DNA from: Bos javanicus
Lineage: Eukaryota > Chordata > Mammalia > Artiodactyla > Bovidae
Assembly: GCF_032452875.1 (NCBI RefSeq)
Contig: NC_083877.1
Location: 45,185,724-45,249,723, forward strand
Length of the DNA stretch: 64,000 nucleotides
Reading direction: 5' to 3'
Position 1 is the first letter of the stretch; each line of letters starts with the position of its first letter. The notes beneath the pieces were generated by a model, which saw only the letters and a list, made by a program, of their open reading frames with translations, was not told the origin of the DNA and did not search any database. Position numbers and translations under genes: made by a program. Below, in pieces: positions 31,104 to 44,058 of the stretch.

Positions 31104-32318
31104 CATTTATTGTTGTTGTTCAGCTGCTCAGTCATGTTCAGCTCTTTGTGACCCTGTGGTCTGCAGCACGCCAGGTCTCCCTATCCTTCACTACTTTCCA
31201 GAGTTTGCTCAAACTCATGTCCATTGAGTTGGTGATGCCATCTAACCATCTTGGCCTCTGTCATCCCCTTCTCCTTCTGCCTTGAATCTTTTCTAGCACG
31301 ATGGTCTTTTCTATCAAGTCAGCTCTTCTCATCAGGTAGCCAGGACTCATCAGTCCTTCCGGTGAATATTCAGAGTTGATTTCCTTTAGGATTGACTGGA
31401 TTGATCTCCTTGCAGTCCAAGGGACTCTCAAGAGTCTTCTTTAGCATCACAGTTTGAAGGCATAATTCTTTGGTGCTCAGCCTTCTTTATGGTCCATCTG
31501 TTACATCTATACATAACTACTGGAAAAACCATACCTTTGACTAGATGGACCTTTGTCAGCAAAGTAATGTCTCTGCTTTTCAGTATGCTGTCTAGGTTTG
31601 TCATAGCTTTTCTTCCAAGGAGCAAGCGTCTTTTAATTTCATGGCTGCGGTCACCATCTGCAGTGATTTTGGAGCCCAAGAAAATAAAAGTCTCTCACTG
31701 TTTCCACTTTTTCCTCCATCTATTTGCCATGAAGTGATGGGACCATATGCCATGATCTCAGATTTTTCAATGTTGAGTTTTAAGCCAACTTTTTCACTCT
31801 CTTCTTTCACCTTCCTTCATCAAGAGGCTCTTTAGTTCCTCTTCGCTTTCTACTATAAGGCTGGTGTCATCTACATATCTGAGGTTACTGATATTTCTCC
31901 CCTCAATCTTGATTCCAGCTTGAGGTTCATCCAGTCCGGAATTTTGCACGATGTGCTCTGCATATAAGTTAAATAAGCAGGGTGACAATATACAGCCTTG
32001 ACATAACTCCTTTCCCGATTTTGAACCAGTCTATTTTTCCATGTTCAATTGTAACTGTTACTTCTTGACCTGTATACAGGTTTCTCAGGAGGCAGATAAG
32101 GTGGTCTGGTGTTCCCATCTCTTTAAGAATTTTCAAGTTTGTTGTGATCCACATAGTCAAACGCTTTAGCGTAGTCAGTGAAGCAGAAGTATATGTTTGT
32201 CTGGAATTTTCTTGCTTTTTCTATGATCCAGTGGATGTTGGCAATTTGATCTCTGGTTCCTCTGCCGTTTCTAAATCCAGCTTGTAAATCTGAAAGTTCT
32301 TGGTTCACGTACTGTTAC
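31104..32318 (-). mobile_element. BovB LINE, 3' part
   Basis: Reverse-strand BovB from the AACA-rich 3' tail (TTGTTGTTGTTCAGCTGCTC) to the point equivalent to the start of the window copy (GTTCACGTACTGTTA at 32304-32318). The reverse transcriptase is broken into short frames (31428-31679, 31601-31810, 31794-31988, 31969-32160, 32123-32308); the active-site motif reads YVDD instead of YADD. Degraded. Confidence 0.93.
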
Positions 32319-35245
32319 TGTTCACTTGTTTATATAATTGGTCACAGTTCACATTTTAAGTAATTATTAATCAAATAGCACTCTTTTCCTCAATCTTTCA
32401 TATTTCCTAAGTGACTACTGGTCACATTCACATAATGGTTCCTTCTCTGCCTTTCCTTGCTTTAAAGAAATATTGAGGTAAAAAATATATATATAATAAA
32501 TTTCTATATAAGGATTCTTGTTTCTTTGCATGCCACATAATCTTTTGTACATTTTGAATATTATGTATTGACTTTAGACATCAGATTCCTCCCCTCCTCA
32601 GGGTTTTTTGTTGCTTCTTATTGTGGATTATTGTTAATTTCATTGTTGTTTGTTTAGTGTCTTTTCTAAACTATTTTTGTTATGTATATATTCTTTGTCA
32701 TGTGTGGTTACTGAAGTCTGTGTTCCATTAACCTTGCGGTCAACTAGTATTTTGACCCAGTTCCCTTTAACACCTGGAGACCATAAACGTATAAAAGAAA
32801 AAGAAAAAAATACTGTCCTACTTTTAGTTGGATGGTTCTGTGTTTGGGTACTCTAGTGCTTAGCTGGGCTATTTACAACCCTGCCTTAGCCTTTATTTCC
32901 TGTTTGGATGGAGCCTAAGGGTCAGCTAGAGGTGAAAGTCTAGGGTCTTCTTAGTCCTTTTCTGTGTGTGCATTCAGCCTTGGAAATATGTGTGGACTTC
33001 TAGATTCCTTGTAAGAGTTTACAAAGCCCCTTTCTCCCCACGTATCTCCTTTCTCAAGCTCTCACTTGCCAGGCTTTTAGCTCTCTGTGTTATCCTGCCT
33101 ATTTTCCCCTCCCCTGGGCTGCTTGCCCTGGGAGTGCTCCAAGTCAGGCAGAACAAAAGCACCTTCTTGTGCCAGTTTTTGAGGAAGCTGCCAGTCAGGT
33201 CATAGTGTTCACTCACGTTTCTTTGAGAGTAAGGCTTGTGTTGCTCCCTTGCACTGTTGGCCTTCAGCAGGTGTGCAGCTGCCATCCTTGCTGCCTTTGT
33301 TGCACTGGGGAGTGGGGGATGGTAGGTAGGCAATTAGAAACACCACATTGCTCGCTCACTTCAGTGTAGGCGCTTCTTTCTTTGCTAAGCTTTCTTGGTT
33401 GTTGTAATTTTTATTAGATTACACAGGTCTGCAGAAGTTAATTCTGATTTTTTTTCCAGCCTGTGTGTGTGTGTGTACATATGTGTATGTGTGTGCAGTG
33501 GATGGAGCCCTGGAGTTCCCTACTGTGTCCATTACAATTTTGTCCTTCCCTTGCCGCCCTCCTTTTTCTTCCCACTGAACCTTTTCAAAGCATCTAACTT
33601 AAGTTTTTACAGTATTTTTTTTTTCAAGAACTACACCATATATAGAGAGTCACATATGGTTTAAAGACTAGAAGTAAACACTATACCCATCACTCCATCA
33701 AAGAAATAAAAATACAACTGGTGTCTTAAAAGGTTCTTTTTCTGACCTAGAAGGAATCATTATCTTGAATTCTGTGTTAATTGGATATGCACATAAGTAG
33801 GAAAATATCATCCATAGCTAAGAGAAAAATCAGTCAATAGAAATAGACCTAGAAATGCTGAAATGATAGAATTAATACACCAAGACTTTAAAAACAATTA
33901 TTTTTAAAAGTTTAAGTATTTATATGCAAATGTGAAAATACTTAGGGGAGAAATGGGTATAAGATATGACATAATGAAATAAAATTTTCAAGCTGAAAAA
34001 TACTTCAGTTGTTGCTTTTAATTCAGCATTTTCAGTTTTTAGTGGGCAGATCATTTAAATAATCTGCCATATTTCTGTTCGCAAAGTTCTGTCCTCCCTT
34101 CCCTCCTATCCCCACCCCCGGAGGCTTTTTTTCATCTAATAATTCCCAAGCTGTGCTGTTAAGCTGTTTCATTAATTTTCTTATCATTAACTTTACCCAG
34201 TGTCGTAAGTTTAAGAAATTAGAAACAATTTCATCTTAGTTTTAACTTACCAAATGAAGAATGTCAATAATATGGCTTTTTCAGATAATAAAAGATAAAA
34301 ATGCTGAGATCAAAAAAGGGGCACATAGTGAAGATTATGAATGAAGGCAGTAAGGACTAATATGGTTAAAGAGCTAAGTATTTAGTACAGAAATACTTGA
34401 GAATGATTAAATACAGAGTATATATACAGTTTAAAACTGTGCTTACATATTTAATATAAATATATTTTGATTTAAGTTTTTAATATGTGTGATAAATAGT
34501 GAATAACATTTTATACTCTTATTGTATATATAGCTATCATTATCTTTTTTCTTGAACTGCACATTTTTAATCATTTTGTGGGTGAAGCTAAGCTGTGCCT
34601 TTCTTGTTAGGACAGTACTGACAGCATAAACCTCTTTATGCACTCAGCTGTGATTAAACTAAGGTACTAAAATGCCCCCCGCCCCCCCAATTGCTAAACA
34701 TGCTTTAAATCTTTCTTAGTTGCCATACTTACCAGTACTGATTTCAGGGCCATTGGGATTTATCTATATGTGGACCAGGTTAGGAAAATGAATTCTTTCT
34801 CTTGGTTAAAAATTTAAGTTTTAATTTTTTTCAAACATTTTATGACTTACTTTTGAATAAGTCTCCATTTGTGGTCAACAATATGTGGTTGAGACAAAAT
34901 TTAGGTTGGGTCACTGTCTTATCTGTGATTAGAATTCTTAATTTTTAGCCCTTAATTCAGTTCTTAGATTTTAGTTCCTCTACCTGAGGCATTCTTCCCT
35001 GCTCACAAAAGCTGTGTCCGTTAGGGTTTTTTTTTGCATTGGTTTTCTTTTGATATTGACTGAAATATATTAAAGTGTTGTTGGTTGTGTAGGATCAGGT
35101 ATTTTTCATTTGAGGGAGCTAAACACTGGATCCACTTAATCCTTAATGTAACAATTATCTTGATTCTCCACATTGTTATAAAATCCTGGGTCCAGTGATG
35201 ACCAGTTACATAGTTGGGAGAATTTAATTTTGGCTTTGAGTAAGT
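32319..35245. other. Intronic sequence without recognised gene
   Basis: About 2.9 kb of mostly AT-rich DNA with a short GT microsatellite at 33462-33476 and no young SINE. A GC-richer part (33000-33370) has open frames on both strands without family features. Confidence 0.4.
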
Positions 35246-35249
35246 GACC

Positions 35250-35392
35250 TGGAGAAGGGAATGGCAACCCACTCCAGTATTCTTGCCTGGAGAATTCTGT
35301 ATATAGAGAAGCTACAGTCCATGGCGTCACAGAGAGTAGGACACAACTGAGCAACACATACACACACACATACACACAGACACAGTCTTGAC
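35250..35392 (+). mobile_element. Bov-tA SINE, 5'-truncated, with AC-rich tail
   Basis: CTGGAGAAGGGAATGGCAAC to GTAGGACACAACTGAGCAAC, followed by ACACATACACAC repeats. Confidence 0.88.
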
Positions 35393-35992
35393 TTGAGAAG
35401 ACTTGAGAATAGTCTCTGGTATGCGCAGTAAGATGTAATGTAGGCTGTGCACAAAAGTTTTGGTTTTTAAATAGTCACATTACCTTTGTTGGGTGGCAGG
35501 AACTTTAATTTTTGAGGACTGTAGTATATATATAGCTTCAGCGTATGTATGATTGCTAGTTTTATAACATTCTAAATCCAGTGTAACTCAGTTGCAATAT
35601 TTTAAGGTAAAAAGATAAAGTATGATTAATTTTGATATAATATATACTTTTAATCAGTGACTACTTATTTTAATGGAACTTCATTAAACTCTTGGGTTGT
35701 TTCCTTGCAAGTATCATTTATAATTTAAACAGTGTTAGGAAGACTTTCTATTATTGTAAGCTTTTTACAGAGATAAAACATTCATTATAAAAAGTAATGA
35801 TGTTTTGCCATTTTTAACAAAGTGTAAGTGCTTGTAAGTGCTCTATTTTGGTTTATAAATTTGGCAGTTTGTGTATATTCCTTTAAATTCTACTTCTGTA
35901 TGCTAACATATATATATATTTTTTAATTCTCTTGTTATAAAATACAGTATGAACTATTTTCCTTTTTAAAAACATTTTTAAACAGTGAAAAA

Positions 35993-36172
35993 AGTGAAAG
36001 TCGCTCAGCTGTGTCTGACTCTTGGTGACCCCATGGAGTATACAGTCCATGGAATTTTCCAGGCCAGAATTCTGGAGCGGGTAGCCTTTCCCTTCTCCAG
36101 GGGATCTTCCCAACCCAGGGATTAAACCCAGGTCTCCCGCATTTACTACCTGAGCCACAAGGGAAGCCCTTT
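35993..36172 (-). mobile_element. Bov-tA SINE
   Basis: AAGTCGCTCAGCTGTGTCTG, GGTAGCCTTTCCCTTCTCCA and CCTGAGCCACAAGGGAAGCC in reverse orientation. Several internal bases are missing near 36036. Confidence 0.9.
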
Positions 36173-36235
36173 TTAAACACCGTCGCAGTATTTTTTCACA
36201 GCTTTATGGACCAGGCATTTGGTTTTGATTTTTCA

Positions 36236-36313
36236 GTTAATTTATGTGTTTATTTCATATGTGAAGGGTTTTTTGTTAATTTATGTGATTATTTCATACG
36301 TGAAGGGTTTTTT
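36236..36313. repeat. Tandem duplication, 39-bp unit
   Basis: GTTAATTTATGTG, TTATTTCATA and GTGAAGGGTTTTTT are present twice in direct order, with two or three differences. The second copy runs into a T tract. Confidence 0.88.
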
Positions 36314-36404
36314 TTTTTTTAATTTGAGCAGTGTGGCAAAATTATAAAGAACAAAATAAAACCAAATATAATATTTCCTAGAGAGTAATCATTTCCTAGA
36401 GAGT

Positions 36405-36472
36405 GCATGCATGTGTGCTCAGTTATGTCTGACTCTTGGCAATGACGTGGACTGTAGCTCTAGAGGCTCCTG
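36405..36472 (-). mobile_element. Bov-tA fragment
   Basis: GTGTGCTCAGTTATGTCTGA with GCAATGACGTGGACTGTAG is the reverse of a Bov-tA tail end only. Confidence 0.65.
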
Positions 36473-37913
36473 TTAATCATTATTTTCAGATAAAGTTTCT
36501 TTCCATTTTTTTCTGTGATTATATGAAAGGAGACAGAGATACATGTATAATGTATGTTTTAAGTAATACAGTTAATAGTATTCTTTCTTCACTTATTGTT
36601 GAGAAAATTGTTCCATATAATTAAATCATTAATGGCTGTAAAACACCCAAATTAACTACACTTGTGTTGTTTTTACGTTATTTCAGATGTCTGCTCCTAT
36701 AAATTCTGAAATATTTTATTTCCTTAGGAAACTTCATTCCTTAGGGTTTGATTGATGGATGTTATTATTTATTCCTGAAGAGTCAATAAATGAACATTTT
36801 AGAATCAGTCTTTTGGAAAGGTGGTACAGTCCCCTCAGCAAGGCATGAGAGCTTATTACTCTGGACTTACCTAATGTGGGGCATCACAATTTTGTATCAT
36901 TACCATTTTCATAGATGAAAAATGTTATTTTTGTATAGCATTTTTAATTAATGTGTGCTTCATACTTACAATGCATATGAAGTGCCATGTAGTTTTTGGA
37001 AATCGTGTGTGTTAACTGTAAAAAAATAAGTAGAAATAAAATTTATTTAAAAATAATACAATTTGAGTCACATCAATACTATATTAATTTCTGAAATATT
37101 AGCAGTCAATAGAAATTGCCAGGGATGTGCTTTTTCTGGTTTGCATTGTAAGGTGTGTAAGGTTTGAAGTCTGCTAATGAGCCCACCTTGAGTTTTGATG
37201 TGGTGTAACTCTTGTGAAGTTCAGAAAAGTGTTGGGTTATAACTACCGAGAATCATTTTCACCCATGGCTGACAAACATCTGTGGGAAATAGTTTGGTAA
37301 GAAATAATTTGATGGAATCAGAGTCATCGAGGCAATGGTTAACCTAACAGAGAGCAAATTGCTTGAGAGGCATTTATATTTGACGTGTTTATTATAGGCT
37401 CTTCCTATTTATTTGTATTAGGGATGTACTCAAGATTCCTAGTTAGAAATTGTTCTTTATTAACTTGATTTGTTTTGTGTATTTGAACACATTAAATAGC
37501 ATTTCTTTTTTTCTTTAATGTTTGCAAATTATTACATTTATAAGTTAAAAGACATTCTTTGGGCTAATCTTCAAACTAGTCTGACTTTTCTAAAACATAA
37601 TGCAATCTCTTAACAAATTAAAGAACAATGATCATTTTCAGTACACAGATCACATGTCTTTACCCACTGCTCCTGGATCTGCTGCGTTTGACCTGATTAT
37701 GAAATGAAGGTGGTCCTTTATCTAATCATAGTTTTATGCCTATAGAAACTCTTAATAGTTTTAATTCCCTTAGAAACTTCTTTGTATACATAGCTGAGAA
37801 CTTGAGTATAGACTAGAAAGTCTGTATTCTTTAAGTGTGAGTCCTAAAATTCATGTAACTTTTCCTAAAAGTGTACTTCTATAGCTTCCAGGAACATAGT
37901 CACCACATTTTAC
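36473..37913. other. Intronic unique sequence
   Basis: 1.4 kb without recognised repeats or exons. Confidence 0.4.
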
Positions 37914-38122
37914 TAAGTCACCTCAGATGGTAAAGAATCCACCTGCAATGTGGGAGACCTGGGTTTGATCCCTGGGTCAGGAAGATCCTCTTGATAAAGG
38001 AATGGCAACCCACTCCAGTATTCTTGCCTGGAGAATTCTATGGACAGAGGAGCCTGGTGGGCTACAGTCCATGGAGTCAGAAAGAGTCGGACATGACTGA
38101 GCGACTAATAGTTTCTTTCACT
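37914..38122 (+). mobile_element. Bov-tA SINE
   Basis: CACCTCAGATGGTAAAGAAT, GGGTTTGATCCCTGGGTCA and GAGTCGGACATGACTGAGCG. Confidence 0.92.
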
Positions 38123-38159
38123 TGGTTATAGCTCATAGCATATTAAAGGAGGTACATTA

Positions 38160-38250
38160 AGGGACTTCTCTGGCAGTCCAGTGGTTAAGACACCCTGTTT
38201 CCTAGCCAGGGAACTAAGATCTTACATGCTTGGTGGCCAAAATAAGTTTT
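38160..38250 (+). mobile_element. CHR-type SINE, short
   Basis: GGGACTTCTCTGGCAGTCCA, GCCAGGGAACTAAGATCTTA and TGGTGGCCAAAATAAG. About 25 bp of the middle are missing. Confidence 0.8.
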
Positions 38251-38718
38251 TAAAAGGAGGCACATTACACGTTAGGGAAGAAAGGTGCTGCTAGAGCTGA
38301 ACACACCAACTGTGAGAAAGAGACAAAAAATACAGTATTAAAACTTAGTACCCTGGGGCCATTTAGTATAGCAGCATTAGGCTTTACATCGTTAGGGCTA
38401 GATGACATAGTTTTTCATAGAAAAATACAGTGGTTATTCTCAGCCATCAAAAAGGTTAAATTCACGTGTCACATGTGTTTGATTGTGCTAAGAGTCCATG
38501 GGTGAGAATATGCTCTAAAATTACTTCTTCCTTTTCTTCTCTCCCAATATTTATATCTCATTTCTTTTCCTTATAGTGGCTTTTATTTAAGTATGAAGTA
38601 TATTTTAATCTTAGTTGTAGGGTTTAAAAAAGTAAACTTTAATTCTCTAGCAGATTCATCTACTCAGGACATAATTTCCTAATGATTATACTAATGAGGG
38701 GTGGTTATACTTAAAGAG

Positions 38719-38994
38719 TGGAGAAGGCAATGGCATCCCACTCCAGTACTCTTGCCTGGAAAATCCCATGGACAGAGGAGCCTGGTGGGCTGCAGTCCAT
38801 GGGGTCGCTAAGAGTCGGACACGACTGAGCGACTTCACTTTCACTTTTCACTTTCATGCATTGGAGAAGGAAATGGCAAGCTACTCCAGTGTTCTTGCCT
38901 GGAGAATCCCAGGCACGGGGGAGACTGGTGGGCTTCTGTCTATGGGGTGGCACAGAGTCGGACACGACTAAAGCGACTTAGCAGCAGCAGCAGC
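38719..38994 (+). mobile_element. BovA2 SINE (dimer)
   Basis: Two monomers in tandem (GGAGAAGGCAATGGCATCCC; then GGAGAAGGAAATGGCAAGCT) and an (AGC)n end. The 12-bp duplication ATACTTAAAGAG is at 38707-38718 and 38995-39006. Confidence 0.95.
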
Positions 38995-39006
38995 ATACTT
39001 AAAGAG

Positions 39007-40611
39007 ATTTATATCTGCACAAGTATGGTTTGACATACATAACTAGATACATTTATTTTTTAGAAGTATTTGGTTAGGCAGAACTGTGATTGGTCGAGGT
39101 ATGAGAAAATTAGAAGGTGAAACAAGATAAAGGCTAATTATGGAAAAGAGTGAAAAGGTTAGGTAAGTATGACTGATTGTTGGGAAAGAGAAAATAGTTA
39201 CTCTCAAGATCAGTATGGTAATAATTTTATTCTTGGAATATTCATTAAAAAGAAGTTTTTCATTTTATATTTTAATGTCACATTTTCCCCTAGGCATTTT
39301 ATAAATATTCTAGACGTTGTCCTTTAGATTTTAAGAGTTAAGGTGTTATATAACTGATTAAAATGATTTTTGATTATTAGTAGGTAGTATAAAAGGAAGA
39401 GAGATAAGTGAAACCCAGTTATCTTTTGAGTAACAGCATTTTTCCTATTCTGGAATTTGAAAGCATTGTTTTAGAGTTGGACTTTTATGTAGCCAAATAT
39501 ATAAAATTGATCTAAAATAATTTCACTACACTGACTTAATAATTGAATTTGGCCCAGGCTTGTAGGAATCCTGTGGGCATGTATATATTCGACTTTTGAG
39601 CAGGTTACTAGAGAAGTTAGTTTTAATTAATACTCTACAAAGTAATACTAAAAGACGGATATTTGGGTGGGTGTTTGCTTCTTTCTAGTGGGCTTACCAA
39701 TTGTTTCTTTTCTCATTATGTTTTTCTTGGCTTTAAAGAAAAAACTTTTTTTTTTTAAAGCTCTTCTTGCTCATTGCTTTTACTGTTCCAAAGTGAAACT
39801 CACATGTATGTCTCTTATTTTAGTGTATTGGTATTTAATACAGAGTTAATGGCACTTTTTCTCCTTTGAGGCCAGGAGAGGCTATTTCCTCCTCTACTTC
39901 TCTTGAACATTATCTTTGTAGCGTTTTCACTGGATTTCAATTAAGAGGCTGTTTATCAGAGGCTACTACTCCTGCAGATAGACCCAAAAGACAATGGATT
40001 CTTGTGACTTCAGTAAGGAATCATGGGAAGGAAAGGAGAGATTTCTGGGTCTGTCTTCAGTAGTAATAAATAAAAACTCACAAACAAGCCAGAATAAATT
40101 CAAGTTTTTTCCCCTAGGATTCTGTTTATTTGTGTGGAGGTGAAAGAAGAATAGGAGAAACTCGTTGGCCTTCTGTGTGGGTATGAGGAAAGGTTGCTCA
40201 ACAGATTATGGTTATCTTTGCCTACTCATTTTCCTTACCTACTTACCTCCTCCTGTTTTATAGGGAGAACATGGATAAGGGGAAAGAACACTCTGGGTTG
40301 CCGCACATCTCTGATCAGTATTGTTTTTCTTTGTTGGTTGTTCTTATTTTACCGGTAAAGGAACTGAGACTTAGTCAAAGGTTACTGTTTCCCTTGACTC
40401 TTTCTTCGTTGCTTTATTACTGGACCCATTTGTGAGTCCATGTGTTTTGCCCACTCTTGAGTTTGTGAAACTATCCTAAGTTCCTTCTTATAGAGGAGGT
40501 GCCTTAAAAAAGTAATCATTTATTGGTTAGTGGTTTCAACCTGATTCCCTTCATCAACTGTTTGCCATAATGGGACTGCACTGGTTTTGATCATAAAATA
40601 CACTTTTGGCT
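39007..40611. other. Intronic unique sequence
   Basis: No repeat or exon recognised. Frames at 39866-40063 and 40208-40435 have no family features. Confidence 0.4.
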
Positions 40612-40943
40612 AATTTTTTGTTTTTTGGTTGTGCTGGGTCTTCGTTGTGGTACACAGTCTCTTCATTGTTGTTCTCAGGCTTTCTCTAGTTGCAGCAAGC
40701 AGGGCTACTCTGCTCTCTAGTTGCAGTGCGTGGGCTTCTCCTTGCTGTGGTTTCTCTGGTTGTAGAACACAGGCTCTAGAGCACGTGGGCTTCTGTAGTT
40801 ATGGTTCATGGACTCAGTAGTTGTGACACACAGGCTTAGTTGCTCCACAGCATTTGGGATCTTAGTTCCCAGGCCAGAGATTGAACCCTTGTCTCTTGCA
40901 TTGGCAGGTGGATTCTTAACCATTGGACCACCAGGGAAGTCCT
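40612..40943 (-). mobile_element. CHR-type SINE, long form
   Basis: TTTGGTTGTGCTGGGTCTTC, CTTTCTCTAGTTGCAGCAAG, GGGATCTTAGTTCCCAGGCC and TTGGACCACCAGGGAAGTCC. All parts of the long CHR-1-like form are present in reverse. Confidence 0.88.
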
Positions 40944-41028
40944 CTGGCTGATTTTTGACAACCATAATGAGTGAGATGTCTTTCTATATCTTTGAAATGA
41001 AAACTTTAGCATGACATATATTATAATG

Positions 41029-41431
41029 CGGAGAAGGCAATGGCACCCCACTCCAGTACTCTTGCCTGGAAAATCCCATGGACGGAGGAGCCTGGTAGGC
41101 TACAGTTTATGGGATCACTAAGAGTCGGACATGACTGAGTGACTTCACTTTCACGCATTGGAGAAGGAAATGGCACCCCACTCCAGTACTCTTGCCTGGA
41201 AACTCCCATAGACAAAGGAACCTGGTGGGCTGCAGTCCATGGGGTCGCTGAGTCAGACATGACAGCGACTTCACTTTCACTTTTCACTTTCATGCATTGG
41301 AGAAGGAAATGGCAACCCACTCCAGTGTTCTTGCCTGGAGAATCCCAGGGACGGGGGAGCCTGGTGAGCTACCGTCTATGGGGTCATCACACAGAGTCGG
41401 ACACGATTGAAGTGACTTAGCATAGCATAGC
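41029..41431 (+). mobile_element. BovA SINE with three monomers
   Basis: Three BovB-derived units follow each other (starts at about 41030, 41160 and 41299), linked by TTTCACGCATTGGAGAAGG and TTTCATGCATTGGAGAAGG. The end is (AGCAT)n. One 11-bp duplication, ATATTATAATG, at 41018-41028 and 41432-41442 frames all three, so they inserted as one unit. Confidence 0.94.
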
Positions 41432-41442
41432 ATATTATAATG

Positions 41443-41920
41443 ACTGTTAACTTTGGCTGCTCATTGAAATTTACCAACATTCTGAAACAACTTCATGAGA
41501 GAATTGGCTGATGGGAGTTAAGTAGCATTTTTGTATGAACAGTTTTTCAACCAAGGATGGTTGTACTCATTTTGTTGCACAAGTAATGTAATAAAAATAA
41601 TTAAAAATGAAAAGAAAGTGGAAATTTCACCATCCTAACAGAAACTGTTTATTTTCCATTCTTGTGTTTGACTGTAAAGATAATTTTTATTATTAATGTC
41701 ATAAATACATATTTATAGTCTGTAAAGCCATATTTTAAACACTAGGGATATTGTTTTAAACACTTGGGAACGTTTTAGGGGTCTGGGAAAGACTGGAAGG
41801 TTATGCTTCCTTATAGTTTGATAAAGGACAACCCTTAGGAAGGAACTTTGAAAGAGTGGAAGAGGAAATTTAAGGAAATGAAAGGTAAGGTATACTTTTA
41901 GAACCTTAGTGTAACATAGT
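41443..41920. other. Intronic unique sequence
   Basis: No feature recognised. Confidence 0.4.
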
Positions 41921-42157
41921 ACTGCCTTGCCATGCCGGGGGCTCAGGTTTGATCCCTTGTTGGGGAACTAAGATCCCACATGCTGTGAAGCAGCCAAGTC
42001 TGCCACTGTAGCTCCTGAGCCCACGTGTTCTGGGAGCCTGTGCTGTAACTGCTGAGCCTGTGAGTGCTCTAGAGCCCAAGTGACAAAACAGGAGAAGTAT
42101 GTGCACTGCAAAGAGAGAGCCCGCGCTCCACAATGAGAAGCACCCCCCCGCCCAAAA
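41921..42157 (+). mobile_element. CHR-type SINE, long form, diverged
   Basis: GGGGCTCAGGTTTGATCCCT, GGGGAACTAAGATCCCACAT, TGTGCTGTAACTGCTGAGCC and GCTCCACAATGAGAAGCAC. Confidence 0.8.
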
Positions 42158-43307
42158 GACTTAGCTGTTGGAAACTCTGGGAGAGGAAAAAACCCAGATT
42201 TCTTTGTGGCTAGTTCATACATAAAACTAAGAAAAATCTGAAATATGGGAACAGTCATGTTGTAAACCTTTATGCTCCATCCACGAGAGAAGAATAAAAA
42301 GTTACAGGGCAAGGATTTCAGAAGGTGAAAAATGTTCACTACTCAGGGTAATTGAGGTGAGAAAATGGAATAAAAATACAGTGAAATGTTACATGAGATA
42401 TAATTAGAGCCTAGCAGGCGCTACTGTGAGATGTTACTGCTTTGTATGGCTTTTCTATAGGAGTTAGGAGAAATACAGAAGAGAATTCAGGTTTTATGTA
42501 CAGCATCACTACAAACCCAGCTCCCCTTCCTTCTTTCCCATCCTGTTGGCTGTTCTTCTTGCTCAGGGAAGTTTAATGATACTATCATTTTATAATGAAA
42601 AGCTTTACCAATATTAGTGTTGAGTCTTTGTATGCTTTGAAATGAATTTGCAGTGTCCACAACCTTAACCTAGCTCAATGCAGGTAGCTGCATTCGTCAT
42701 CAGACATTGGACTTATGGTAATTTTGTTTGATGTGTTTTAGCCTTTTTCCTTCATAAACCCATCTGTTCATCATATAAATGTTTGCCTTAACCTACTTTG
42801 GAGTAACTTTTTATGTTGAATGCTATTCATTTCCTTAGAATAATACATCAAATTATTGTTTAGATCTGAAATTGAGAAATGGGAATTTTTCCTTGTATAA
42901 GGAACAAAAATGAATTAAATTTGTCCAGTTAACAGTACTAACTATGATACTCTGAACTTCTCTGTTGAAAGCATTATCATTTCAGACTCTCACTATTTAT
43001 ATTCAGTCTTGTTTTTGTTTCTGGAGTGAACAAGGTACTTTTTAGTTAAACGTGGTGCTTTTTTCTTGTTTTATGAGTTCCCATCCTTGTTTTTGGCAGC
43101 ATGGATTGTTTAGGCTGAAGGCTTTAAAAGCTGTATTTCATTTTAACAATTTTATACCAGAGACTGCAAATTGGTATCTCAGACACTGTTTAAAATTTTT
43201 TTTAATTAGTTTCCAGTGTATAGAAAATGGGATATTTTATTGTAATTTCAATGTTTAGCAACTCCTGAAAAATCAGAGCTGCCAGCATTGGACCTGAATT
43301 CATTCAT
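42158..43307. other. Intronic unique sequence
   Basis: AT-rich, no exon or repeat recognised. Confidence 0.4.
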
Positions 43308-43577
43308 GTTCTTTCTTTAGCTGTGTTGAGTCTTGGTTGTGTTATACGGGATCTTTGCTGCATCATGTGGGATATTTCCTTGTGGCACAGGACTCAATTT
43401 GTGGCGATTGGCAGTGTCCAGAGTCTCCAGTTGTGATGCACTGGCTTCTCCAGTTGTGGTGTGGCCGCCTAGTTGCCTTGCAGCATTTGGGATCTTAGTT
43501 CCCCGACCAGGAATTGAACCCATGTCCCCTGCACTGGAAGGCAGATTCTTAATCGTTGGACCACCAGACGAGTCCTA
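43308..43577 (-). mobile_element. CHR-type SINE, long form
   Basis: TTAGCTGTGTTGAGTCTTGG, GTTCCCCGACCAGGAATTGA and CGTTGGACCACCAGACGAGT in reverse orientation. Confidence 0.83.
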
Positions 43578-43735
43578 GTAGTCATCACTCTTTATATTAG
43601 ATATCCAGTCTTTACATTCAACATCCTTCTTAGCATTGCAGTTTCTACATCAATGAGTTTGTTTTGTGCCTTTTTCAGTGGAATTACCTAGAGACTCAAA
43701 AACCATGGTCTGCTTAGATTATCACTCAGTTTTGT

Positions 43736-43762
43736 TGTGTGTGTGTGTGTGTGTGTGTGTGT
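43736..43762. repeat. (GT)n microsatellite
   Basis: About 13 GT units next to the T/A-rich tail of the following CHR SINE. Confidence 0.95.
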
Positions 43763-43764
43763 TT

Positions 43765-44058
43765 AAAATTATTTATTTATTTTTGGCTGTGCTGGGTCTT
43801 TGTAGCTATGCTCGGGCTTTCTCTAGTTGTGGAGAGCAGGGGCGACTCTCTAGTTTCAGTGCTTGGACTACTTGTTGCAGTGGCTTCTCGTTGTGGAAGG
43901 GCATGTAGGCTTCACTAGTTGCGGGGTGTGGGCTCAGTAGTTGTAGCACATGGGCTTAGTTACCTTGTGGCATGTGAAATCTTCCTGGATCAGGGATCGA
44001 ACCAATGTCCTCTGCATTGGCAGGAGGAATCTAAACCACTGGACTACCATGGAAGTCC
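43765..44058 (-). mobile_element. CHR-type SINE, long form
   Basis: TTTATTTTTGGCTGTGCTGG, GGGCTTTCTCTAGTTGTGG, GGATCAGGGATCGAACC and ACCACTGGACTACCATGGAA. Confidence 0.87.

Noticed and set aside
38995..39006. (AGC)n runs as triplet-repeat expansions
   Set aside because: They are the normal 3' ends of BovA2 SINEs and are only four or five units long.
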